DNA of 64,000 bases from positions 1 to 64,000 of the forward strand of contig NZ_JASCQG010000005.1 in assembly GCF_030005555.1 (NCBI RefSeq), read 5' to 3'. Within the stretch, counting starts at the first letter, position 1; each line of letters starts with the position of its first letter. A program made the translations under genes and the position numbers. Shown piece after piece: positions 19,079-25,945 of this stretch. The DNA is from Empedobacter sedimenti. GTDB lineage: Bacteria > Bacteroidota > Bacteroidia > Flavobacteriales > Weeksellaceae. The notes below the pieces were generated by a model. That model saw only the letters and a list, made by a program, of their open reading frames with translations, ran no database searches and was not told the origin of the DNA.

Positions 19079-19651
19079 TTTTTTGTGATAATTTGACGAC
19101 TAAAATAAGGAAAAGAAAAAAACTAACAAATGTTCGTTATTATTTTCTTAATAAAAATCTAAAATTTTATTGAATAAGCACTATTTCAATCTATTTATTA
19201 TGAATTATGTGGTAATATGAATTTAAAAAAGGAGAATAATTATGAATTTAATAAAACTAAAAAAATTCACTATTCTAATTTATTGAAAGATTATTTAGAA
19301 ATTATATCTAAAAGGAGAAAAAAAATGAGAGAAGAACGATATATTTCAACAAATGAGGAGAAATTTATTCTTCTCTCGAGTTTTAGTTTTAAAAATGTAT
19401 GCAAATTTATCACAAACAGAATTTATTTCAGTAAATGCAATGATAAGCTTATGTTAAATCAAAGTTTTTCGAAAAAAAATTAATTTTAAACACTTATTTA
19501 TTCATGAAATTGAATAAACAATCCCATTCTTTTAAGGGTTTATATTATAATATGGTATTATTTATTAATTCAAGAATTCAATTCCTTAATAAAAGTTTAA
19601 AAACTATTAATATTTTAAGATTTTTTTAGGAAATAAATTAAATGTTGGTTA
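19079..19651. other. AT-rich gap without a convincing gene
   Basis: About 570 bases upstream of the porin start. An 88-codon frame at 19217-19483 is very rich in Lys, Asn, Ile and Phe and matches no family I know. It may be random or the remains of a gene. No terminator or stable hairpin seen. Confidence 0.5.
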
Positions 19652-19659
19652 TATTTTTG
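19652..19659 (+). promoter_or_regulatory. -7 box (TATTTTTG) for the acetyltransferase
   Basis: Fits TAnnTTTG. Transcription would start near 19666, downstream of the possible GTG at 19662, which favours the ATG at 19677 as the start codon. Confidence 0.45.
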
Positions 19660-19676
19660 TTGTGCAAATAACAACT

Positions 19677-20516
19677 ATGCAAACAAACATCGAAATACAT
19701 TCTTTAGTTGACGTTGATATGAATGAAATATCAGCTCTATACAACCTTTCTTACCAGAATTATTATGTTCCTATTAATTTAACTGTTGAGCAATTCCAGA
19801 ACAAATTAAAAATGGAAGATATTAAACTTAACTATTCTATTGGTGCTAGCATTGACGGAAAATTAGTTGGTTTTTTATTGTATGGAATAAGAAATTACAA
19901 TGATATCAAAACTGCTTATGTAGGGGGAACTGGGGTTTGTCCTGAACAAAGAGGGAAAAAAATAACACAACAGATGTTAGACTACAGTTTTCCTCAATTA
20001 AAAGAAAGTGGTGTTAAGCAAATTTATTTAGAAGTTAATACAAAAAATGACTTTGCAATTAATGCTTATGAAGCAAGTGGTTTTGAGAAAACAAGAGTAC
20101 TTAACAGTTACAAAGGTGTTCCTATTTTAATTGTAAATCCTTTACATGAAATTGTTTCATTTGAAGATTTAGACTTGATTACTGGTGAAAATTTTTGGGA
20201 TATTAAGCCAACTTGGAAAAATGATATTCAGAGTGTAAAAAATATCTTAGAAGATTGTATTGTAAATGGAATTTATGAGGACGGGATTTTGGTTGCTTAC
20301 AAAATAATCAATAAAAACAATACACGTATATATCAATTTGGTGTTCATCATGACTACAGAAATCGTTATTTAGCTTCAGTACTTTTTAGTGATCTAAAAA
20401 ATAAAGAAGTAAAAATGATTAATGTTGATGAACGAGAAATATCTACAAATGATTTCATTAAATCTTTGGGATTAGAATTGTACGATCGTCAATACGAAAT
20501 GAAAAAAGAATTATAA
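19677..20516 (+). CDS. GNAT N-acetyltransferase with two GNAT modules
   Basis: 279 residues from the ATG at 19677 (a GTG five codons earlier lies before the predicted RNA start). The first module (about 1-140) is a full GNAT domain with the acetyl-CoA loop GTGVCPEQRGKKITQQML and the NAYEASGFEKT end. The second (about 150-279) is weaker, with FGVHHDYRNRYLASVLFSDL in place of motif A. Substrate unknown. Monocistronic. Confidence 0.85.
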   Translation: MQTNIEIHSLVDVDMNEISALYNLSYQNYYVPINLTVEQFQNKLKMEDIKLNYSIGASIDGKLVGFLLYGIRNYNDIKTAYVGGTGVCPEQRGKKITQQMLDYSFPQLKESGVKQIYLEVNTKNDFAINAYEASGFEKTRVLNSYKGVPILIVNPLHEIVSFEDLDLITGENFWDIKPTWKNDIQSVKNILEDCIVNGIYEDGILVAYKIINKNNTRIYQFGVHHDYRNRYLASVLFSDLKNKEVKMINVDEREISTNDFIKSLGLELYDRQYEMKKEL

Positions 20517-20518
20517 AT

Positions 20519-20546
20519 AAAAGCCTCTTAAATAGAGGCTTTTTTG
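20519..20546. terminator. Bidirectional terminator
   Basis: AAAAGCCTCT-TAAAT-AGAGGCTTTT with T6, shared by the acetyltransferase and tyrS. Confidence 0.85.
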
Positions 20547-20547
20547 T

Positions 20548-21744
20548 TTATTTTAATTCAAAAAAATCACGTTTTCCTATTTTTATTTTGGTAGAGTTTT
20601 TAGTTTCTAAAATTGACAAAGGATCTAGGTTCTTTTCTCCGTCAATTTGTACAGCTCCACTTTCTATCAATCTTCGTACAGCAGTTTTTGACAAATCATT
20701 TTTTAACAGATGACAAATTTCTAATAGTGTATTATTCTCTAAGTTTAATTCTTCTGCTTTAATCTCTACAAACACACGATTTTCGTCGTTCCTTTTCTGA
20801 AACTGATTATTGAAAAACTCTTCTGCTTCTATTCCATCCTGTTCTGAATGATATTGCGCAATTATATTTTTTGCAACAATTTTCTTAATCAACATTGGGT
20901 TTTCAGTAGCTAATCGTTCAACTAATTTTGTTTTATCATCTATACCAAAATCTGTAGCTAAGGCAATAAATTCTTCTAATAAATCGTCTGGAATAGACAT
21001 TGTTTTACCAAACATCTCATTTGGTTCATCAATCAATCCAATAATATTATTCAACGATTTACTCATTTTCTCTTTACCATCTGTCCCTCGTAACAATGGC
21101 ATACACATTACAATTTGCGCATCATCACCATTCGATTCTTGCAACTGACGCCCCATCGTACAATTAAATAATTGATCTGTTCCGCCCATTTCTATATCTG
21201 CATTAATTTCGACAGAATCATATGCTTGTAAAATTGGATAAACTAGCTCATGCATCGCAATTGGTGTATTTTCGGTGAAACGCTTATTAAAATCATTTCT
21301 ATGCATCAATTGTGCTACTGTAACTTTTGACAATAACTGAATAACTTCAGAAAATTGCAATTGATCTAACCAATCCGAATTAAAAACAATCTCTGCTTTC
21401 TCAACATCAATAATTTGAGATAATTGATTGATATACGTTTCTGCATTTGCTTTTACTTGGTTAGCATCTAAAGGTTGACGACTTTTATTTTTCCCTGTAG
21501 GATCGCCAATTTGAGCAGTAAAACTACCCACTACAATAACAATTTGATGACCTAGATCTTGAAATTGCTTCAATTTTTTTAAAACTACTGCATGTCCTAA
21601 ATGCAAATCTGGAGCTGTAGGATCGAAACCTAATTTGATACGCAACTTCCTATTTTCCTTTTCGGCTAATTTCAGTTTTTCATCTAAACCATTTTCGGGC
21701 AAAATGATTGAAACATTTTCTTTTAATTTTTCTAAAATTTCCAT
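20548..21744 (-). CDS. tyrS: Tyrosine--tRNA ligase
   Basis: 398 residues. Class I motifs HLGH (48-51, in PDLHLGHAV) and KMSKS (about 226-230, in GKEKMSKSLNN), and a C-terminal S4 RNA-binding domain (LSKTAVRRLIESGAVQIDG). The frame is open 30 codons further upstream, but that stretch is the stem of an intrinsic terminator, so MEILEKLKENV at 21744 is the start. Expression is probably governed by the leader peptide and terminator upstream. Charges tRNA-Tyr in the cytosol. Confidence 0.96.
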   Translation of the reverse strand: MEILEKLKENVSIILPENGLDEKLKLAEKENRKLRIKLGFDPTAPDLHLGHAVVLKKLKQFQDLGHQIVIVVGSFTAQIGDPTGKNKSRQPLDANQVKANAETYINQLSQIIDVEKAEIVFNSDWLDQLQFSEVIQLLSKVTVAQLMHRNDFNKRFTENTPIAMHELVYPILQAYDSVEINADIEMGGTDQLFNCTMGRQLQESNGDDAQIVMCMPLLRGTDGKEKMSKSLNNIIGLIDEPNEMFGKTMSIPDDLLEEFIALATDFGIDDKTKLVERLATENPMLIKKIVAKNIIAQYHSEQDGIEAEEFFNNQFQKRNDENRVFVEIKAEELNLENNTLLEICHLLKNDLSKTAVRRLIESGAVQIDGEKNLDPLSILETKNSTKIKIGKRDFFELK

Positions 21745-21755
21745 ATTTTTTGAAA

Positions 21756-21787
21756 TAAAAAAAGCCCGAGCATTTGCTCGGGCTTTT
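21756..21787 (-). terminator. Attenuator terminator in the tyrS leader
   Basis: On the minus strand AAAAGCCCGAGC-AAAT-GCTCGGGCTTTT, a 12-bp stem followed by a T-run, 12 nt before the tyrS ATG. A terminator in front of a gene implies conditional read-through. Its 5' arm is also a perfect partner for a segment at 21841-21850. Confidence 0.88.
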
Positions 21788-21814
21788 AGATTATGATTAT
21801 TTTTTACGTACAAA

Positions 21815-21910
21815 TTAATACGAAGTACACACATAGTCTACCCGAGCAAATATTGTACGATAATAAGTGCTGAAAAATGGTAAACGTAATATGTGTTGTA
21901 AAAACTTCAT
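21815..21910 (-). CDS. Leader peptide of tyrS, rich in Tyr codons
   Basis: A 31-codon ORF starting 2-4 nt after the predicted RNA start and ending TAT TAA. Four tyrosines: an adjacent pair at codons 16-17 (in FFSTYYRTIF), codon 26 and codon 31 (the last). It sits directly before the terminator of tyrS, as leader peptides of amino-acid attenuators do. Codons 20-24 contain TTTGCTCGGG, the predicted antiterminator strand. Confidence 0.65.
   Translation of the reverse strand: MKFLQHILRLPFFSTYYRTIFARVDYVCTSY
21841..21850 (-). promoter_or_regulatory. Predicted antiterminator strand inside the tyrS leader ORF
   Basis: TTTGCTCGGG on the minus strand is a perfect 10-bp complement of CCCGAGCAAA (21782-21773), the 5' arm and loop of the terminator. 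Just before it, CGTACAA (21859-21853, straight after the Tyr-Tyr codons) can pair with TTGTACG (21813-21807). Confidence 0.6.
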
Positions 21911-21918
21911 TTGTAGTG

Positions 21919-21926
21919 CAAAGTTA
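21919..21926 (-). promoter_or_regulatory. tyrS leader -7 box (TAACTTTG)
   Basis: Perfect TAnnTTTG on the minus strand, 8 nt before the leader-peptide ATG. The leader mRNA would therefore start almost at its first codon. Confidence 0.55.
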
Positions 21927-21942
21927 TAAAATGTTTTTGAGT

Positions 21943-22404
21943 TTAAGGATTTTCTTTCCAAATTTTATCCGAAGCGTCTAAATATACAGGTAACGCTGCA
22001 GAACCATACCAATTATAAATTTCAGGTTCTAACAATTTTGCTTCGATAGCAGGATCAGATTGCAATAATTTTTGCATTTCTTCCATTGTTTCTACATTCT
22101 GAAAAATAAAGATTCCTCTATAATTTTTATCATTTTTACCCATCGGGCCTGCAACAACCAGCTTTCCATCCTTCACTAAACGGTTGATATTATCCAAATG
22201 TCCTCTAAATTTTTCTGTAATTAATTCTTTATCTTTCGACGTATTACTTCCCGTTTTGAGAATCACAAAAAAGTAAGATTTCATTCCATAATCGTCACCT
22301 TTTAATTGCTTAGCTAAAGCTTCGTCATAATTTGGATTCGTTTTTTGAGCCAATAAATTAAATGAAGAAAACATCAATACGAAAGAAAATAATAGTCTGA
22401 ACAT
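21943..22404 (-). CDS. Exported YciI-like protein
   Basis: 153 residues with a signal peptide (MFRLLFSFVLMFSSFNLLAQ). The rest is a YciI-like ferredoxin-fold domain (SYFFVILKTG, then KLVVAGPMGKNDKNYRGIFIFQN and DPAIEAKLLEPEIYNWYGSA). YciI proteins are small and possibly enzymatic; an exported form is common in Bacteroidota. No role assigned. Confidence 0.78.
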   Translation of the reverse strand: MFRLLFSFVLMFSSFNLLAQKTNPNYDEALAKQLKGDDYGMKSYFFVILKTGSNTSKDKELITEKFRGHLDNINRLVKDGKLVVAGPMGKNDKNYRGIFIFQNVETMEEMQKLLQSDPAIEAKLLEPEIYNWYGSAALPVYLDASDKIWKENP

Positions 22405-22446
22405 GTATAATTTTTTATAAAAGTAGTGTAATTTTCTTTTTCGTTA

Positions 22447-22454
22447 TAACTTTG
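22447..22454 (+). promoter_or_regulatory. -7 box (TAACTTTG) for the YbaK gene
   Basis: Perfect TAnnTTTG, 16 nt before the ATG at 22471, giving a very short leader. Confidence 0.5.
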
Positions 22455-22470
22455 TTTTAAAATTAATAAA

Positions 22471-22962
22471 ATGAGCAGTAAAACTGCAAAAACAAATGCT
22501 GTTAGATTATTGGATACACATGCTATAACCTATCAGTTACGTGAATATGAGGTAGATGAAGAACATGTTGATGCTTTGCATGTCGCACAATCTTTACAAG
22601 TTAATCCAGAAAGTATTTATAAAACGTTAGTTTTAAAAGGTAATGTTGACGCTTACTTGGTTGCAATAATTCCGGCAAATACTCATTTGGACATGAAAAA
22701 ATTTGCAAAAATTTCTGGAAATAAAAACTGTGAAATGCTTCCGTTAAAAGATTTATTAAATGTCACTGGATATATTCGTGGCGGTTGTTCTCCAATTGGT
22801 ATGAAAAAACAATTTCCTACTTATATAGAAGAATTGGCTACTTTACAAGAAAATATTTGTATAAGTGCAGGAAAAAGAGGATTACAAATCATTCTTAATC
22901 CTGAAGAATTAGGAAAACTAATCAATGCTGAATTTGTCGATATTACACAAATTGATCTTTAA
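22471..22962 (+). CDS. ybaK: Cys-tRNA(Pro)/aminoacyl-tRNA deacylase, YbaK family
   Basis: 163 residues, all one YbaK/EbsC domain. It hydrolyses Cys-tRNA(Pro) made in error by ProRS. Motifs: SIYKTLVLKG, which carries the conserved Lys, then TGYIRGGCSPIGMKKQFPTY and the ISAGKRGLQIILNPEEL end. Length is normal. Monocistronic; it converges with the next gene, 4 bp between stops. Confidence 0.93.
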   Translation: MSSKTAKTNAVRLLDTHAITYQLREYEVDEEHVDALHVAQSLQVNPESIYKTLVLKGNVDAYLVAIIPANTHLDMKKFAKISGNKNCEMLPLKDLLNVTGYIRGGCSPIGMKKQFPTYIEELATLQENICISAGKRGLQIILNPEELGKLINAEFVDITQIDL

Positions 22963-22966
22963 CTAA

Positions 22967-24094
22967 TTATTTTTTATTATTTACAATTAATCTTTCCAAA
23001 ATTGACGGGAAATTAGCTTCATCTACAAACGTAAAATCTGGATTTGCATAAACGATAATTCCGTTTTGATCAATCACATAAGTCGCTCTATTATTGTATC
23101 CTAATGAATTGTACGAATTATAAATCTGCGAAATTTCATAATTTTCATCATTAAGATAAGTAATATTTGATGTACGTAAAGCCGTTTTCCATAATTCTAA
23201 CAATGGATTTGTAGAACTAGAAATTGCATAGGTTTTCACTTTCTCTAAAGCTGGATTGTGATCAATTAATTGTATTTGAGCTGCACAAGACATCATCGCA
23301 TGTTTGTCTACAGAAGTAAAATCGGGTAAAATTTGTCCACTAAAAGCTGCAGGATAAAATGTCAAAACTTTAAATTTAGACTTATCATCAAGCAATTTAA
23401 CTGAAGAATTTTTATCAAAATTTGGTCCTCTCAAAATAAAATCTGGTGCTTTATCACCTACTTTTAACGAAGAACTATTTACTTGTTTTACAACAACTTC
23501 ATCCGTTTTCACAACTTTCTTAACTAGCCTTTCTAACGGCTTCAAATGTTCTCCTTGAGCGCGATAATCGTTGTCTCTGAAAAGAATTTTGTTGTTCTTA
23601 TCAACAAAGAAAAGAATAGAACTTTCGACTAATATTTTACTCGTAGAAAAAGAAACAGGAATAATATTGGACATCGAATTTTGTCTAAATGGTTTAATTC
23701 CTATATCGTTAAATACTTTACCTCTATCATCATAAATTACTGTTGCTCCATCTAGCTTATTTTGGTTTGAAACATCATTCAAAACAAACGTCTTCTGTGC
23801 TTCTTTACTCCATTTATCCTCTTCATTTACAATATAAATTACGTCAACCTTAGGCGATTTATCTGTAGAAAAAGCTAAACCTTGTACAAAATAATGATAC
23901 AAAGACGTCGTTAACATACTCGCATAATTATTTGTTTTATATAGACTTGGAGTAAAAACTATGATCTTCGGATTTGAAGAATTTCCATGATTTTCTATTT
24001 TATTGATCGGAAAATCACTTCCTATATTTAGGTTTTGAGCATTTACAAATCCTAAACTAAAAACAAACACAAGGATAGTACAGATTCTTAACAT
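22967..24094 (-). CDS. Exported redoxin-domain protein lacking the usual peroxidatic Cys
   Basis: 375 residues with a signal peptide (ending VNAQ). The N-terminal half looks like a decayed thioredoxin fold; the C-terminal half (about 205-375) is AhpC/TSA-like, from VGDKAPDFILRGPNFDKNSS through LTFYPAAFSG to the NRATYVIDQNGIIVYANPDF end. Where peroxiredoxins have Cys (TxxC after FYPxxF) this one reads FSGQILPDF; the nearest cysteine is 16 residues further on (HAMMSCAAQ). It may be a non-peroxidase member or act by another Cys. Confidence 0.75.
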   Translation of the reverse strand: MLRICTILVFVFSLGFVNAQNLNIGSDFPINKIENHGNSSNPKIIVFTPSLYKTNNYASMLTTSLYHYFVQGLAFSTDKSPKVDVIYIVNEEDKWSKEAQKTFVLNDVSNQNKLDGATVIYDDRGKVFNDIGIKPFRQNSMSNIIPVSFSTSKILVESSILFFVDKNNKILFRDNDYRAQGEHLKPLERLVKKVVKTDEVVVKQVNSSSLKVGDKAPDFILRGPNFDKNSSVKLLDDKSKFKVLTFYPAAFSGQILPDFTSVDKHAMMSCAAQIQLIDHNPALEKVKTYAISSSTNPLLELWKTALRTSNITYLNDENYEISQIYNSYNSLGYNNRATYVIDQNGIIVYANPDFTFVDEANFPSILERLIVNNKK

Positions 24095-24208
24095 AAATCG
24101 TTTATTACAAATAAGTTAATATTATTTTATAGTTACAAGGTAGTTATTTTATTGTACTTACAAAAATCTATGACTAAGAACACTTAATTAATTATCAAGA
24201 GAATCAGT

Positions 24209-24216
24209 TATCTTTG
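24209..24216 (+). promoter_or_regulatory. -7 box (TATCTTTG) for the TPR gene
   Basis: Perfect TAnnTTTG 29 nt before the ATG at 24246. Confidence 0.45.
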
Positions 24217-24245
24217 TAAGGATTTTAACTAAACAATTAATCAAA

Positions 24246-25016
24246 ATGGAGTTTAATGTAACCACTTCTTTGCAACAATTAAACACTGAATATTCAGAAG
24301 AAAAAGCATCAGAAATAATAGAAAATTTATTGTACAATCCTATCGATTTGAGCGATGAAGATCATAACATTATCGATAAATTAGGAGATAAATTCTTAAG
24401 AATTGCTGCTCAAATTTTTGTTGAAGATTTATCGTATGACTTTAATACATTGGTCAATTACTGGGAAGCATTTATTGGTCAATTAAGTGAAGAACAATCT
24501 CAAAATTTGTTGAAATTTGCCTTAGAGCAAACTGATCTCGATTTTGTGGAAGATTTTATCATCGGTTACCGTAAATTTTACTCGAATCCGAAAGAAAGTA
24601 TTACTTTTTTCAATAAACTAAATGAAGAAGAGTTTTATGAAATCAAATTCTTCAAAGCGCGTTGCTACGAAGTTTTAGGTGAAGATGAACAAGCTATTTT
24701 GGCTTACAGAAATTACCTAAATTCGGATTACTTTAAATTAGAGGAAAACAAAGATCAAGCTACTGTTAACGAGTTTTATATTAATCATACAATCGCTTCA
24801 CTTTTAGTGAAACAAAAAAAATATGAGGAAGCTAATCTTGTTTTTGAGAATATTTTAGGACAAATAAATTTTGAAGAATATTTAGAGAATTTTGATCCTT
24901 CAAATAATCAAGAAGTTAAATCTTTTCTGAATGATTATGTTGAAACTTTGGAGCAAATTGGACAAAAAAATAAGGCTTCAGAAATTTCTGAAAAAATAAT
25001 GAGAATTTTTTCTTAA
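24246..25016 (+). CDS. Acidic cytosolic protein with TPR-like repeats
   Basis: 256 residues, strongly acidic, no signal peptide or membrane segment. Alpha-helical throughout; two or three TPR-like pairs can be made out (about 130-165, FKARCYEVLGEDEQAILAY; about 180-205, HTIASLLVKQKKYEEANLVF; about 230-256). It probably works by protein-protein contact. No enzyme motif. Own promoter; no terminator directly after it. Confidence 0.7.
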   Translation: MEFNVTTSLQQLNTEYSEEKASEIIENLLYNPIDLSDEDHNIIDKLGDKFLRIAAQIFVEDLSYDFNTLVNYWEAFIGQLSEEQSQNLLKFALEQTDLDFVEDFIIGYRKFYSNPKESITFFNKLNEEEFYEIKFFKARCYEVLGEDEQAILAYRNYLNSDYFKLEENKDQATVNEFYINHTIASLLVKQKKYEEANLVFENILGQINFEEYLENFDPSNNQEVKSFLNDYVETLEQIGQKNKASEISEKIMRIFS

Positions 25017-25165
25017 TTCGACAACATTCGAAAATACATTATTGATTTCTTATAAAGCAAGGATGAATAGCCAACTTTAAATTTTTGTTATCATTATAAT
25101 AAATCTAATCTATTAAGACATAAACAAATAAATATAAAAATATTTATTTAATTTGGAAATTTATT

Positions 25166-25173
25166 TACCTTTG
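25166..25173 (+). promoter_or_regulatory. -7 box (TACCTTTG) of small-RNA candidate 1
   Basis: Perfect TAnnTTTG with no ORF behind it. Predicted RNA start near 25180. Confidence 0.5.
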
Positions 25174-25179
25174 TACTAT

Positions 25180-25312
25180 AAATAATTTATTCATAGTTGT
25201 TGAGGATAATATGAATTAGATAAATGAAGAAGAATTATCCTTAAATAATAGAGTTTTTTTATAGTATTTTTAGGTTGGTTTAAATGGTTCAATGCAAATT
25301 GAACCATTTTTT
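25180..25312 (+). ncRNA. Small-RNA candidate 1
   Basis: About 133 nt from a TACCTTTG promoter to a perfect terminator (AAATGGTTCAAT-GCAA-ATTGAACCATTT plus T-run, 25282-25312). The T-run exists only on the plus strand, where there is no gene. Near the 5' end AGGATAAT (25203-25210) pairs with ATTATCCT (25234-25241). The segment 25249-25285 (with TTTTTTTATAGTA and GGTTGGTTTAAAT) recurs at 25872-25905. Alternatively it is an unusual 3' end of the TPR gene's mRNA. Confidence 0.55.
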
Positions 25313-25652
25313 ATTTCTGATAACCGTATGCGCAATGTCTACAGCCATTTTTACAACACTTTCCTTTCTGGTAATGAAAAAATTCTGTAAAAACCCAATA
25401 ACCATTCTCAATATAATAATGTATGTGCGGAACAAACTCTGAAGGCGTTTGAGGATGTTTATACTCTTTATCTAAAACAGAAAAGTAATCAAGCTGCTTT
25501 AAACAATCATTGCATAAACAATCGTAATTCGTTTTCTTTAAAAACTCCTTAGTTTGAGAATCTAATTGAATTTTGCTACAATCGCAATTTTCAATATCAT
25601 CTACATTACACTTTATTGTGTTTTTACATCGAGAACAAGTTGTTTCTTGCAT
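25311..25652 (-). CDS. Cysteine-rich CWC/DUF5522 protein
   Basis: 113 residues with 13 cysteines. N-terminal CWC-type zinc site (CSRCKNTIKCNVDDIENCDC, then CLCNDC) and a C-terminal DUF5522-like segment (YYIENGYWVFTEFFH, KGKCCKNGCRHCAYGY). Probably binds one or two metal ions in the cytosol; function unknown. Its ends are flanked by two related small-RNA candidates reading the other way. Confidence 0.82.
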   Translation of the reverse strand: MQETTCSRCKNTIKCNVDDIENCDCSKIQLDSQTKEFLKKTNYDCLCNDCLKQLDYFSVLDKEYKHPQTPSEFVPHIHYYIENGYWVFTEFFHYQKGKCCKNGCRHCAYGYQK

Positions 25653-25842
25653 TAGATCAAATTTGAAAAATAATTAAATATTGTTGAAGATACTAAAAAT
25701 CTTAAAAAGTTCTTAAATATTAATAGCCAGCACATCAAAAACATTGATTAATAAATAACTATAAATTAATCTTATTAAGTCATTATATAAATCTCTTAAG
25801 TTTTAACTATTAATAATCAGTAAATTATGAAATTTGCATCAT

Positions 25843-25945
25843 TATAATTTTTGAGTATTTCATATTCAATTTAGTGTTTTTTATAGTAGTTTTGATTGGT
25901 TAAATCCTCAGATAGTAATTGTCTGAGGATTTACTTTTTTTATTT
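25843..25945 (+). ncRNA. Small-RNA candidate 2
   Basis: A plus-strand terminator (AAATCCTCAGA...TCTGAGGATTT, 25902-25932, then T7) has no plus-strand gene before it; the nearest gene upstream reads away. The 34 nt before it (25872-25905) align to candidate 1 with 31 matches, 3 mismatches and 3 one-base gaps. The promoter is less clear: GAAATTTG at 25829-25836, one mismatch from TAnnTTTG. ATGAAAT (25827-25833) and ATTTCAT (25857-25863) form an inverted repeat at the matching place. Confidence 0.5.

Noticed and set aside
19217-19483. 88-codon plus-strand ORF
   Set aside because: Composition is that of random AT-rich DNA, no recognisable motif, no good promoter. Another frame (NLSQTEF) faintly recalls regulator tails, but this is too weak to call a remnant.
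21745-21834. 30-codon N-terminal extension of TyrS
   Set aside because: It runs through the stem and T-run of the attenuator terminator, and the ATG at 21744 gives the normal TyrRS N terminus.
21745-21926. T-box riboswitch upstream of tyrS
   Set aside because: No T-box TGGN motif or specifier stem-loop; the leader is too short and carries an ORF instead.
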